The notes: generated by a model from the letters alone, not told the origin. Positions 1 through 8,378 are shown, numbered from the stretch's first letter. The stretch: 19,762 nt of DNA from JAFGPJ01 sp964612465 (GCA_964612465.1 CAZTDF010000070.1:1-19762); one strand, 5' to 3'. Program-made: numbers and translations.

Positions 1-20
1 GAGACATAAGAAAAGGTCAA

Positions 21-560
21 ATGCCGGTAATTGGAGATGTGCCGGGGGGTAGATTAGATTCGTTGCTGGTACATGATGGCGGAGGAGGAGCCCCTCCCCC
101 TCCGAAACCGAAGCCCCGGTGTTTCCCTGCCGATACTCTCGTATGGATTGATGGAGCGCCGGTCCAGATAGCCGGAGTTGTCGCCGGGCAGATGGTTGAC
201 AAACCGCTCAATACCCGGACGGTTGCGTGCCTTCAGCAGGCAGTGTGCTCGCGGAAGATCGAGGGTATCGATGTCCACGACGAGACTGAGGGAACGTGGA
301 CCCGCTATGATGTGGTGCTCGAAACAGGCAATCGCATCAGTGTCGCTGATTCTCACTATTTCCTGCTCGATTCGGGACAGTGGGCTTCGGTGCAGGAACT
401 GACGAGCGGCTCGAAACTGGTCTCTTTAGAGGGCCCTGTTATTGTCGACCGTGTTGTCAAAAGAGCATTGCCTTGTGTCGGCAAGGTGTACAATCTGAAG
501 GTCAATAATTCGGAGCGGTATTTAGTGGGTAAAGATGGAATCGTTGTACGTGATTGGTAG
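21..560 (+). CDS. Hint (hedgehog/intein)-domain protein, degenerate C-terminus, possibly 5'-partial
   Basis: A 179-residue product whose residues 34-179 read as a Hint domain. A Gly/Pro-rich linker (about 20-33) leads to the expected first-position Cys34 followed by F-P-A-D-T. The block-B histidine is His112 in a V-A-D-S-H context, where the usual Thr three residues before it is Ala. The C-terminal block has the V-Y-N-L-K-V ... G-I-V-V pattern but ends R-D-W instead of His-Asn. Hint domains perform N-S acyl shift and, in inteins, splicing. The retained Cys and His fit N-terminal cleavage or ester chemistry, whereas loss of the His-Asn pair argues against splicing. The frame stays open to the window edge, so the true start may lie upstream. 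ATG 21 has only a weak AAAGG four bases ahead. No toxin or adhesin domain is visible. The Hint assignment is fairly sure; the cellular role is unknown. Confidence 0.72.
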   Translation: MPVIGDVPGGRLDSLLVHDGGGGAPPPPKPKPRCFPADTLVWIDGAPVQIAGVVAGQMVDKPLNTRTVACLQQAVCSRKIEGIDVHDETEGTWTRYDVVLETGNRISVADSHYFLLDSGQWASVQELTSGSKLVSLEGPVIVDRVVKRALPCVGKVYNLKVNNSERYLVGKDGIVVRDW

Positions 561-625
561 CCATCTGCATTGATGGGGCGCAATCGTTCGATTGCCGGAT
601 CGTAGAGAGATAGTCCTTGCCTTTT

Positions 626-660
626 GGCGGCCTTATGTGTGAGCGTAAGGCCGCCTGTTT
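626..660 (+). terminator. Rho-independent terminator after the Hint gene
   Basis: A perfect 10-bp stem, GGCGGCCTTA (626-635) with TAAGGCCGCC (646-655), encloses a 10-base loop and is followed directly by a T-rich tail (TGTTTATT). It lies 66 bases after the Hint stop codon and upstream of the promoter of the efflux operon, so it separates the two transcription units. Confidence 0.85.
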
Positions 661-726
661 ATTAATGTAGAAAGCAGCAGAATAATTGAAAAACGCTCAC
701 TTTACACTTTCTTTTGTCCTCATGTC

Positions 727-755
727 TTGCTTTTTGCCGGCCTCGACGTTATAAT
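727..755 (+). promoter_or_regulatory. Sigma-70-type promoter of the RND efflux operon
   Basis: A consensus -10 box TATAAT (750-755) lies 17 bases after a weak -35 TTGCTT (727-732). The predicted start near 762 gives a leader of about 56 bases before ATG 818. The match rests mainly on the perfect -10 box and on the position just after a strong terminator. No operator palindrome for a TetR or MarR regulator stands out. Confidence 0.5.
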
Positions 756-817
756 GTACATTTCAAGTATGGCTCATATTACTAAATAGCCATTTACATT
801 AAATAAAGGTACAGCCG

Positions 818-1915
818 ATGGGTAATAAATCGACTAAAATCAGTAAGACAAATAATAACTGGCTGCGCCGGAATGCCGTCAAGGCGATTATCATTCTCGT
901 TGCGATAGCAGTATTGACTGCAATCATGAAAATGCCGAAGAAAAAACGGGAAGCTCCCGCCACAGAAGCGCCGCCGGTGAATGTTACTGTTATGACTGTA
1001 ACGGCAGTTCCGCAGCTTGCCGACACGTTCGATTTACCGGCAGTGGTCGAGCCGAACCGGATCGTTACAGTCTCCGCCGAGGTCAGCGGCCGCATCGAAC
1101 GTATTCCTCCGGCCGAGGGCAGCAAGATACGCGCCGGAGACCTGCTCATCAAGCTGAATACGGACCTTATAAAACCTGAGTTCGAGAGCGCCAAGACGCA
1201 GGTCGAGCGAGACCAGATCGAGTTCGACCGAATGACGAATCTGGTCAAAGAAAACGCCACTACCCAGCGAGACCTGGATAACGCCACCTCCCAGCTTGCC
1301 ATCAGCAAGGCCCGTCTCGAAGGTATCCGCGCGCGTCTGGAGCGTACCAGCATTTTCGCGCCCACGGCCGGAGTGCTCAATGATCTGCTCGTCGAGGAGG
1401 GTGAATACGTCGATCCCGGCAATCCCGTGGCCCAGCTCGTTGATACCGATACGGTGAAGGTGGTTGTCGAAATCCCCGAACGCGACGTTGCTTTTTTCGC
1501 TATCGGCGAAAAGGCGGAGATCTTTGTGGAGACGAAAGGCGAGGCCGAATCGCTGGCAGGAACAATTACGTTCATTAGTGAGCTGGCCGACCAAAGGACC
1601 CGAACCACGCGCACCGAGATTACCCTGGACAACAAGCAGCGGCTGCTGCGGAGCGGGCAGATCGTTCATGTCACCCTGACGCGTCGAATCCTCAAAGACG
1701 CCGTCCTGATCCCGCTGCTGGCCGTGATTCCGATGGAGGATAGTAAAGCTGTCTACGTGGTCAATTCCTCGCAGGCCAAACGCCGCGATGTCGAACTCGG
1801 ATTCATCAGGGACGATCAAGTACAAATAATAAGCGGACTTCAACCGGGCGACAGGCTAATCATCGTCGGACACCGCTTTGTTGCTCCGGGACAGAAGGTG
1901 AATATCGTACCGTAG
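818..1915 (+). CDS. RND efflux periplasmic membrane fusion protein (HlyD/AcrA family)
   Basis: A 365-residue periplasmic adaptor that links an RND permease to an outer-membrane channel. Residues about 16-35 form one hydrophobic anchor, with no lipobox. Then come the first half of the split lipoyl domain (P-A-V-V-E-P-N-R-I-V-T-V-S-A-E-V-S-G-R-I region), a short alpha-helical hairpin rich in charged residues with Q-R-D-L-D at its turn, the second lipoyl half (F-A-P-T-A-G-V-L-N-D), then beta-barrel and membrane-proximal domains. The length is normal for the family. ATG 818 is preceded by AAAGG at 805-809. The permease gene starts 14 bases after the stop, so the pair is one operon. The substrate cannot be read from the sequence. 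Confidence 0.93.
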   Translation: MGNKSTKISKTNNNWLRRNAVKAIIILVAIAVLTAIMKMPKKKREAPATEAPPVNVTVMTVTAVPQLADTFDLPAVVEPNRIVTVSAEVSGRIERIPPAEGSKIRAGDLLIKLNTDLIKPEFESAKTQVERDQIEFDRMTNLVKENATTQRDLDNATSQLAISKARLEGIRARLERTSIFAPTAGVLNDLLVEEGEYVDPGNPVAQLVDTDTVKVVVEIPERDVAFFAIGEKAEIFVETKGEAESLAGTITFISELADQRTRTTRTEITLDNKQRLLRSGQIVHVTLTRRILKDAVLIPLLAVIPMEDSKAVYVVNSSQAKRRDVELGFIRDDQVQIISGLQPGDRLIIVGHRFVAPGQKVNIVP

Positions 1916-1929
1916 AGGAAATAGCCGCT

Positions 1930-4900
1930 ATGCTCCTTACCGACCTTGCCATCAAAAACCGCACAACGGTAGCCGTACTCGGAATTATCATCATACTCAT
2001 GGGCGGCTACAGCTACCTTACGCTGCCGCGCGAGGCGGCCCCGGATATCCCCATTCCCTACATTCTGGTTACGACAACCTATGAGGGTGTCTCGCCGGAG
2101 GATATGGAGACCTCCGTGACGATGAAGATCGAGAAGGAACTCAACGGCATCAGGGGCGTCGAGGAAATTACTTCCAGCAGCGCCGAGGGTATGTCTCTGA
2201 TCAGCGTGGAATTTGCCCCTGACGTACCCAGCGAAGCGGCCCTGCAGCGTGTCCGCGACAGGGTTGACCTGGCCAAGGGCGAACTGCCGATGGACGCCGA
2301 GGAGCCGATGATTAAGGAAATCAACTTCGCCGAGCTGCCTATAATGCTTATAAGCCTCTCCGGCGAAGTGTCTCCCGTCCAGCTAAAAGAGGTCGCCGAC
2401 GATGTGGCCGATGCGCTCGAATCTGTGCCCGGCGTACTCAAAGTGGAGATTACGGGTGATTTGGAGCCCGAAATACGTTTAGAGTTCGATCCCGACCGGG
2501 TGGCTTCTTACAACCTGACGATCCCGGAAATCCTTTCTCTGATTCCCTCGGAAAATGTCAATATCTCCGCGGGCGGACTGGAGACGGTGGGGACGAAATT
2601 CAACGTTCGCATCCCGGCAGAATTCGTTACGCCGGAGGAGGTGGACCATTTGCTGCTGACCGTGCGGGACGGCAAGCCCATCTATCTGTCCGATGTCGCC
2701 AAAGTAAATTACATGTTCAAGGACCGAAGCAGTTACTCGCGCCTCGACGGCATTCCGAATATCACGCTGAGCATTACAAAGCGAGTCGGGGCCAATGCTG
2801 TCCAGGTTTCCGATTATATCAAGGTGGTGATTGACAAAGCACGCCAGCAGACCCAGGGCATGTTGAAGTTCGACATTACTTTCGACATGTCGAAGTATGT
2901 CCGTAACATGGTCGCCGACCTGGAAAATAATATCTTCTCAGCGCTGGTTCTGGTGACGGCGGTGCTGCTGCTGTTCCTCGGCTGGCGTCCGAGTTCGATC
3001 GTCGCGATGATAATTCCGCTGAGCATGCTGATAACCTTCTTCCTCGTCCAGTTGCTGGACTACACGTTGAACATGATCGTACTGTTCGCCCTGGTGTTGG
3101 TGCTGGGGATGCTGGTCGATAACGCCATTGTCATTGTGGAAAACATTTTTCGGCATCTTCAGCTTGGGCATAATCGCGTTGAGGCGGCCATACTCGGGGC
3201 ACGGCAGGTCGCCTGGCCCGTCACGACCTCGACGTTCACCACGGTCTGTGCGTTTCTGCCGCTGATGTTCTGGCCGGGGGTCATGGGCGATTTCATGAAG
3301 TACCTGCCTATCACTTTGACCTTGGGCTTGCTGGCCTCACTCTTTGTAGGACTCGTTTTCAACCCGGCGATTTGCTCTGTCTGGGCGGGTCGCTCACCGA
3401 CGCCGCGGCAAACCAACCACTGGTTCATTCGGAGTTACAGCAGGCTTCTGCATGCCGGACTGAATAATCCGGGACTTACTTTGTTTTTAGCGTTCTGCCT
3501 GCTGATTGCCTTAGGAACCTTATACGGCAAAATCGGCAAGGGCGTGGAGTTTTTTCCGGAAGGCGACCCGGAACGCGCTATGATCAATATACGCGCCCCG
3601 CAAGGCACAAACATTCATGAGACCGACAGGATGGCACGCCTTATAGAGGATCGTATCCAGCCGTATAGGCCCTGGCTAAAGCACATCATAGCGAACGTAG
3701 GCTCAAGCGGGGGCGGCAGCCTCAATCTCATGGCCAGCACAGGCGGCCCACACCTGGCCAACATTACGCTGGTCTTCTATGACTTCGTCGAGCGAGAGCG
3801 GCCTTCCGTGGAAGTCATCGCTGAGGTCCGCAAGACCATAGCCGACATTGCAGGGGCGGAGATCCGGGTCGAGAAGGAAGAAGAGGGCCCTCCAACCGGA
3901 GCGGCCGTCACGGTCCGAGTCGTCGGAGAAGACTTCAAAACGCTCGAACGCGTGAGTGAACAGGCAAAGCGTTTGATCTCCAATGTGCCTAACATTGTCA
4001 ACTTGCGCAGCGACCATGAAGCCACGCGCCCGGAACTGGCTTTTATAGTCGACCGTCGCGTCGCGATGCTTCTCGGAGTCAACACCGCCACCGTGGGCAA
4101 CTTTTTAAAAATGGCGATCTTCGGGACCAAGGTCGGGACCTATCGTGAGTATAACGACGAGTACGATATAACCGTGCGCCTGCCGCTGACCAAGCGGATC
4201 AATATCGATGACATGTATCGTCTGCAGATTCCCAACGCCGCCGGTGAGGCGATCCTGCTCAGCTCGCTGGGAAAATTCGAATACCAGGGCGGATTCGGCA
4301 CAGTCAATCGAGTCGATCAGAAACGAGTTATCACGCTTACCGCCGATGCCGAGGGACGCCTGGGCACCGAGGTTCTGTCAGACGTTCAAAAGCGTCTGGA
4401 TACGCTTAAGCTGCCGCCCGGCTACGAAATCCGCTACGCCGGCGAAAAAGAAGAGCAGGACAAAGCCCAGGCCTTTCTATCCAAGGCGTTCGGTATCGCC
4501 CTTCTGCTGGTCACCATGGTTCTGGTGATTCAGTTCAACTCGCTCATGATACCGTTGATTATCATGACCACGGTTGTGCTTTCGCTGATCGGCGCTCTGA
4601 CGGGTTTACTGATCTGCGATTTGCCCTTCGGTATAATAATGACGGGAATCGGCATTATCAGCCTGGCCGGTGTGGTGGTGAACAACGCTATCGTATTGCT
4701 GGCCTATACGCGCCAGTTGCAGGCCCAGGGTATGGACCTGCTCGAAGCGGCCGCCGAGGCCGGCGTGACGCGCCTGCGGCCTGTAATGCTCACGGCGATG
4801 ACTACAATCACCGGCCTGATACCCATGGCTGTCGGTGTTTCCTTCGACATTCATACGTTAACCTGGGCGACCCGGAGTGAATCCACGCAGTGGTGGCGCA

Positions 4901-5067
4901 ACATGGCGGTAGTCGTTATCTTCGGACTGGGCTTCGCCACATTGCTGACGCTGGTTGTGGTCCCCTCGCTCTATGTCATGCTAAGCCGGCTCTGGCACCG
5001 GCTGGGATTCCAGGATGTTGATGCTGAACATCCAAGGGGAAATCCGGATACAGCCGCCCCCCTATAG
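1930..5067 (+). CDS. RND family inner-membrane efflux permease (AcrB/HAE-like)
   Basis: A 1045-residue proton-driven exporter of full family length with the classic duplicated layout: TM1 near residues 13-31, a large periplasmic loop, TM2-6 near 335-480, TM7 near 515-530, a second periplasmic loop, and TM8-12 in the last 190 residues. The TM4 signature reads G-M-L-V-D397-N398-A-I-V-I-V-E-N. The first of the two acidic proton-relay residues of AcrB is kept and the second is Asn, as in many non-proteobacterial HAE-like pumps. There are no heavy-metal (CusA-type) Met clusters, so export of organic or hydrophobic compounds is more likely; this is inference. A GAGGA motif lies about ten bases before ATG 1930. 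The gene is translated just after the fusion protein gene. No TolC-type channel gene is present in the window. Confidence 0.93.
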   Translation: MLLTDLAIKNRTTVAVLGIIIILMGGYSYLTLPREAAPDIPIPYILVTTTYEGVSPEDMETSVTMKIEKELNGIRGVEEITSSSAEGMSLISVEFAPDVPSEAALQRVRDRVDLAKGELPMDAEEPMIKEINFAELPIMLISLSGEVSPVQLKEVADDVADALESVPGVLKVEITGDLEPEIRLEFDPDRVASYNLTIPEILSLIPSENVNISAGGLETVGTKFNVRIPAEFVTPEEVDHLLLTVRDGKPIYLSDVAKVNYMFKDRSSYSRLDGIPNITLSITKRVGANAVQVSDYIKVVIDKARQQTQGMLKFDITFDMSKYVRNMVADLENNIFSALVLVTAVLLLFLGWRPSSIVAMIIPLSMLITFFLVQLLDYTLNMIVLFALVLVLGMLVDNAIVIVENIFRHLQLGHNRVEAAILGARQVAWPVTTSTFTTVCAFLPLMFWPGVMGDFMKYLPITLTLGLLASLFVGLVFNPAICSVWAGRSPTPRQTNHWFIRSYSRLLHAGLNNPGLTLFLAFCLLIALGTLYGKIGKGVEFFPEGDPERAMINIRAPQGTNIHETDRMARLIEDRIQPYRPWLKHIIANVGSSGGGSLNLMASTGGPHLANITLVFYDFVERERPSVEVIAEVRKTIADIAGAEIRVEKEEEGPPTGAAVTVRVVGEDFKTLERVSEQAKRLISNVPNIVNLRSDHEATRPELAFIVDRRVAMLLGVNTATVGNFLKMAIFGTKVGTYREYNDEYDITVRLPLTKRINIDDMYRLQIPNAAGEAILLSSLGKFEYQGGFGTVNRVDQKRVITLTADAEGRLGTEVLSDVQKRLDTLKLPPGYEIRYAGEKEEQDKAQAFLSKAFGIALLLVTMVLVIQFNSLMIPLIIMTTVVLSLIGALTGLLICDLPFGIIMTGIGIISLAGVVVNNAIVLLAYTRQLQAQGMDLLEAAAEAGVTRLRPVMLTAMTTITGLIPMAVGVSFDIHTLTWATRSESTQWWRNMAVVVIFGLGFATLLTLVVVPSLYVMLSRLWHRLGFQDVDAEHPRGNPDTAAPL

Positions 5068-5106
5068 CAGGGATCTCAACACGAATCGTCTGCATCAGAT
5101 AAGAAC

Positions 5107-5134
5107 TTGCCTTGAAGCCCGGATTCTATATGAT
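5107..5134 (+). promoter_or_regulatory. Possible promoter of the alcohol dehydrogenase gene
   Basis: TTGCCT (5107-5112), a 16-base spacer and TATGAT (5129-5134) lie in the 115-base space between the permease stop and the dehydrogenase. The boxes are partial matches. The case rests on spacing and on the unrelated function of the downstream gene. Confidence 0.3.
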
Positions 5135-5182
5135 AGCTGGATGACAACAGGAGTTGTGTAACTGTAATAACAGGAGCTTAAA

Positions 5183-6370
5183 ATGAAGCTGGATTTTTCA
5201 TACTACATGCCGACCAGAATTATCTTCGGCTGCGGTAAGCTGAGCGAGCTTGAAACTACGCCCTACCTTCCGGGCGTCAAAGCCCTGGTTGTAATCGGGG
5301 CATCCGGGGCCATGAAGAAACACGGCTATCTCGACAGAGTGACTCAATACCTCAAAAGCAATGGCGTCGAAACGGTTGTGTATGACAGGATTCAGCCCAA
5401 TCCTGTTTCGGAGCACGTCGAAGAAGGGGCATCCGTCGCTAAAGAAAACGGCTGCGATTTCGTCGTCGGGCTCGGTGGGGGCAGCTCCATCGACTCGGCA
5501 AAAAGCATCGCGGTAATGGTCGTCAATCCGGGCCGGTATTGGGACTACATCGCCAGGGGAAGCGGCGGCAGAAAAACTCCCTCTCAAGGGGCGCTGCCCA
5601 TCGTGGCCATTACGACGACCGCCGGGACGGGTACCGAAGCGGACCCATGGACGGTCATCACCAGGAGCGAGACAAACGAGAAGATTGGCTGGGGGGCCAA
5701 TTGCACATTTCCGTGCTTGTCAATCGTCGATCCGGAGCTGATGGTCAGCGTGCCTGTGAAAACGACTGCGTATACCGGGATGGATGCTTTCTTTCACTCG
5801 GTCGAAACGTACCTGGCAACGGTCAACCAGCCGACAAGCGATCACCTGGCATTGGAGGCGGTCGGCCTGATTACAAAATACCTGCCGATAGCGGTCAAGG
5901 ACGGTACGAATATGGAAGCACGAACCAGGCTCGCCTGGGCCAATACCGAAGCGGGAATCTGCGAGTCACTGTCCTGCTGCATTTCCCACCATTCGATGGA
6001 ACATGCCGTCAGCGCATATTACCCCGACGTCGCACACGGTGCCGGCCTGACGATGCTTTCGGTTTCTTACTTTAGCTACTTGGCGGAAAGAAATCCTGCG
6101 CGTTTCGGCGACCTCGCGCGGGCCATGGGCGAGGAAATCGACGGCCTGTCCGAAAAGGAAAGTGCCACGGCATTTATCGCCGGCTTGAAGAAGCTTATAA
6201 GAAATGTCGGTCTGAAAGAGCAAAAGCTCGCCGACTTCGGCATTCAGCGGGACGAGCTGAAGACTTTCGCCGAGAATTCTTTCTACGCTATGGGCAGTCT
6301 CTTCGATATCACGCCGGTAAAGCTGACGGTTGACGACGTTCTTGCCATATATGAAAATGCGTATGCATAA
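5183..6370 (+). CDS. Iron-containing alcohol dehydrogenase (butanol-dehydrogenase-like)
   Basis: A 395-residue group III alcohol dehydrogenase that should interconvert an alcohol and an aldehyde with NAD(P)H in the cytoplasm. The nucleotide-binding motif G-G-G-S-S-I-D is at residues 98-104 and T-T-T-A-G-T-G-T-E at 144-152. Metal ligands expected from FucO align with Asp201, His205 (D-A-F-F-H), His270 (S-H-H) and His285 (A-H-G-A-G), so the active site looks complete. His274, one turn after the third ligand, is also conserved. The S-A-Y-Y-P-D-V-A-H-G-A-G stretch resembles the butanol dehydrogenase branch more than FucO or EutG. AGGAG at 5172-5176 lies six bases before ATG 5183. The neighbours give no pathway, so the substrate is unknown. 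Confidence 0.93.
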   Translation: MKLDFSYYMPTRIIFGCGKLSELETTPYLPGVKALVVIGASGAMKKHGYLDRVTQYLKSNGVETVVYDRIQPNPVSEHVEEGASVAKENGCDFVVGLGGGSSIDSAKSIAVMVVNPGRYWDYIARGSGGRKTPSQGALPIVAITTTAGTGTEADPWTVITRSETNEKIGWGANCTFPCLSIVDPELMVSVPVKTTAYTGMDAFFHSVETYLATVNQPTSDHLALEAVGLITKYLPIAVKDGTNMEARTRLAWANTEAGICESLSCCISHHSMEHAVSAYYPDVAHGAGLTMLSVSYFSYLAERNPARFGDLARAMGEEIDGLSEKESATAFIAGLKKLIRNVGLKEQKLADFGIQRDELKTFAENSFYAMGSLFDITPVKLTVDDVLAIYENAYA

Positions 6371-6426
6371 GTTGTGAACAAGAGTAGTACCTCATAACAA
6401 GTGAATTTGTGAATGGTGAGCAAAGA

Positions 6427-6513
6427 GTGGCAGCCTCATCCCGATTTCGTTTATCGGGATGGGGATGGTCAATGCTATGGAAACCATCCCCAAGCTGCGC
6501 TTGAGGCTGCCAC
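6427..6513 (+). repeat. Branched palindromic repeat, two inverted half-elements (locus 1)
   Basis: An outer 12-bp stem, GTGGCAGCCTCA (6427-6438) with TGAGGCTGCCAC (6502-6513), closes two inner pairings: ATCCCGAT (6438-6445) with ATCGGGAT (6453-6460), and GGGGATGGT (6461-6469) with ACCATCCCC (6483-6491). Read as units, it is two half-elements facing each other, one at 6427-6469 on plus and one at 6483-6513 on minus. Each has the form GTGGCAGCCTC, hairpin, GGGGATGGT. The minus copy carries a short AAGC/GCTT hairpin in place of ATCCCGAT/ATCGGGAT. Both ends recur at 16311-16432. It resembles REP/REPIN elements in organisation; no RAYT transposase is visible. Confidence 0.85.
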
Positions 6514-6610
6514 CCAATCACGTATATACAATCTGCAAATTCATATGTTACAGGCTATTAGGCGCAACGCCGTAAGGCGTCTCCAAGGGAATGCTTTTTA
6601 GGAGGTGATA

Positions 6611-6862
6611 ATGTTCAAGGACCGTATGATTGTGTGGTTTCTGGAATATGTTTTCGGCGGCACATTGGTGATAGTGCCTCTGGCCAGCCAGCTTTTTCGT
6701 CGATCTGCCTGGACGGACACATACCTGTGGACTGCAAAGTTGTTCGTAGCCTGTCTCGGCGTAATCTTGATTTCGTGTGCCAGCTCAATGAGACAGCGAT
6801 TGCTCCTTGCAAAACGGATCGATAATCTTGCCGAACAAATATCGGCAGAAGCTAAAAGCTAA
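6611..6862 (+). CDS. Small two-TM membrane protein of unknown function
   Basis: An 83-residue protein with two hydrophobic segments, about residues 8-29 and 39-60, joined by a short loop with Arg and Asp. A basic C-terminal tail looks amphipathic or coiled (L-L-L-A-K-R-I-D-N-L-A-E-Q-I). An in-frame GTG at 6605 exists, but ATG 6611 is preferred because an almost complete Shine-Dalgarno, AGGAGGTGAT, lies at 6600-6609 and would overlap a start at 6605. A small hairpin, ACGCC (6567-6571) with GGCGT (6576-6580) around a GTAA tetraloop, lies just upstream. I do not recognise a family. The strong ribosome site is the main reason to believe it is translated. It converges with the gamma-glutamyltransferase gene 28 bases downstream. 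Confidence 0.6.
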   Translation: MFKDRMIVWFLEYVFGGTLVIVPLASQLFRRSAWTDTYLWTAKLFVACLGVILISCASSMRQRLLLAKRIDNLAEQISAEAKS

Positions 6863-6890
6863 ACAGCCCCAGGCCAATGACCACTGCTTC

Positions 6891-8378
6891 TTAGTACCCG
6901 ATGGCGCATCCGTCTTTGCGGGGATCGGACGCTCCGAAGTATCGCCTGGGATTCGTCTTTCTCCATATTCCCTGGTAGCCGCCGAACGCCCCTGCCCCGG
7001 GATTAATTTTGTGCCCCATATAGGAAAGCCTAAGCTTTGTATCTTCCGGAATGTGACGCTCGAAACTTACCGAGCCGCCGCCGACCATTTTTCGCCCCGT
7101 CGGCGTCGAGCTTTCGGAATGCTGAATCCGCGGCTGCTCGCCGGCCTGTTGTGGTGACATTCCGAAATCGAGGATGTTCATGAGCACCTGGACATGTCCC
7201 TGCGGCTGGAAATCGCCGCCCATGACTCCGAACGAAAAGACCGGCTCATCACCTTTGGTTACGAACGCCGGGATAATGGTGTGGAAAGGCCGCTTGTGCG
7301 GCTCCAGTTTGTTGAGATCGGCCGGATTGAGCGAGAACAACTGGCCCCGGTTCTGCAGGCAGAATCCCAGACCGTCCGGCACAAAAGCCGAACCCCATCC
7401 GTAATAAATGCTCTGAATGAGCGAGACCATATTGCCGTCTTTGTCCGCGGCAGTCAGATATATTGTATCCGAGGAGCTTTTGAGTCTGCCGGGCTCGACC
7501 TGCTGGGCGGCCCGTTTGGGATCGATCAGTTTGACACGCTGGGCGGCGTATTCTTTGGAGATAAGCGTCTTGAGCGGGACATCGGCAAAATCCATATCGG
7601 CGTAGTACACAGCACGATCCTCGAACGCCAGTTTCTTCGCTTCGATAAAAAGATGCAGTTGCTCGGCAGAGTTGGGCCGCATCGAGCCGATGTCAAAATG
7701 TTCCAGCAGATTAAGCATCTGCAGGGCGGCGATTCCCTGGCCGTTGGGCGGAAGCTCCCAAACGTCGTAACCGCGATAGTTCGTGCTGACCGGCTCCACC
7801 CAGTCGGCGGTATGCTCGCGAAAATCGCGCATGGAAAACCGGCCGCCGTTGGCTTTGGAGAACTTGACAATCCTTTCGGCAATTTGGCCCTTATAGAAGG
7901 CTTCGGCACCGTCGCGAGCGATAATCTCGAAGAACTTTGCCATATCTTCGTTCTTGAAAATGTCCCCGAAACGCAAAGGCTTGCCGTCGGGTATGAACGT
8001 TTTGCGTGCGGCGGGATTGGCCTCCGAGCCGAGCGACCANNNNNNNNNNNNNNNNNNNNNNNNNNNNNNNNNNNNNNNNNNNNNNNNNNNNNNNNNNNNN
8101 NNNNNNNNNNNNNNNNNNNNNNNNNNNNNNNNNNNNNNNCCGGCCTTGAGAATATCGACCCCGGCCATGCTGGCCAGAGGCTGGCTGGAGCAGACGAGCC
8201 CGTTTTGGCAGACCAGCGTCGAGCGGTTCTGGTTTCGATGACGGAGTGCATCCCGGTCCAGAAATATGTTGTTACTTGATTTCTGCGGGGCGCTTTGTCC
8301 GGCCGCGGACATACTGCCCCCAAGTAAACCCGAAGTCCAGGCACAGCCGGCAAGTTTGAGAAATGAACGTCGTTTCAT
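6891..8378 (-). CDS. ggt: Tat-exported gamma-glutamyltransferase, YwrD-like branch, interrupted by assembly gap
   Basis: An Ntn-hydrolase-fold enzyme that would cleave gamma-glutamyl amides such as glutathione, or related amides, outside the cytoplasm. Translation starts best at 8378 (M-K-R-R-S-F-L-K), with AGGTGG six bases upstream; the frame extends ten codons further but without support. R-R-S-F-L-K followed by a hydrophobic stretch is a Tat signal. S-S-Q-P-L-A-S-M-A-G before the gap and F-G-V-M-G-G-D-F-Q-P-Q-G-H after it are family signatures. The autoprocessing nucleophile aligns with the Thr encoded at 7464-7466 (S-D-T-I-Y-L-T-A-A-D-K-D-G), so the precursor should self-cleave there. The 100 N stand for unknown sequence. 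Compared with E. coli Ggt, about 120 residues are missing, so the real gap is probably near 360 bases. The gene is probably intact in the organism. Confidence 0.9.
   Translation of the reverse strand: MKRRSFLKLAGCAWTSGLLGGSMSAAGQSAPQKSSNNIFLDRDALRHRNQNRSTLVCQNGLVCSSQPLASMAGVDILKAXXXXXXXXXXXXXXXXXXXXXXXXXXXXXXXXXXWSLGSEANPAARKTFIPDGKPLRFGDIFKNEDMAKFFEIIARDGAEAFYKGQIAERIVKFSKANGGRFSMRDFREHTADWVEPVSTNYRGYDVWELPPNGQGIAALQMLNLLEHFDIGSMRPNSAEQLHLFIEAKKLAFEDRAVYYADMDFADVPLKTLISKEYAAQRVKLIDPKRAAQQVEPGRLKSSSDTIYLTAADKDGNMVSLIQSIYYGWGSAFVPDGLGFCLQNRGQLFSLNPADLNKLEPHKRPFHTIIPAFVTKGDEPVFSFGVMGGDFQPQGHVQVLMNILDFGMSPQQAGEQPRIQHSESSTPTGRKMVGGGSVSFERHIPEDTKLRLSYMGHKINPGAGAFGGYQGIWRKTNPRRYFGASDPRKDGCAIGY
8040..8139. 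other. Assembly gap of 100 N
   Basis: Exactly 100 N, the usual placeholder for a scaffold gap of unknown size, fall inside the gamma-glutamyltransferase gene. The frame continues across it only because 100 leaves remainder one on division by three. If the gene is intact, the true gap length must have the same remainder. Confidence 0.97.

Noticed and set aside
799..1635. 278-residue minus-strand frame opposite the membrane fusion protein
   Set aside because: Ser-rich shadow of the fusion protein gene.
6413..6601. 62-residue plus-strand frame over the palindromic repeat
   Set aside because: Most of it is the repeat itself; no ribosome site and no family resemblance.
7194..8279. 361-residue plus-strand frame across the N gap
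   Set aside because: Antisense shadow of the gamma-glutamyltransferase, whose motifs are unmistakable on the minus strand.
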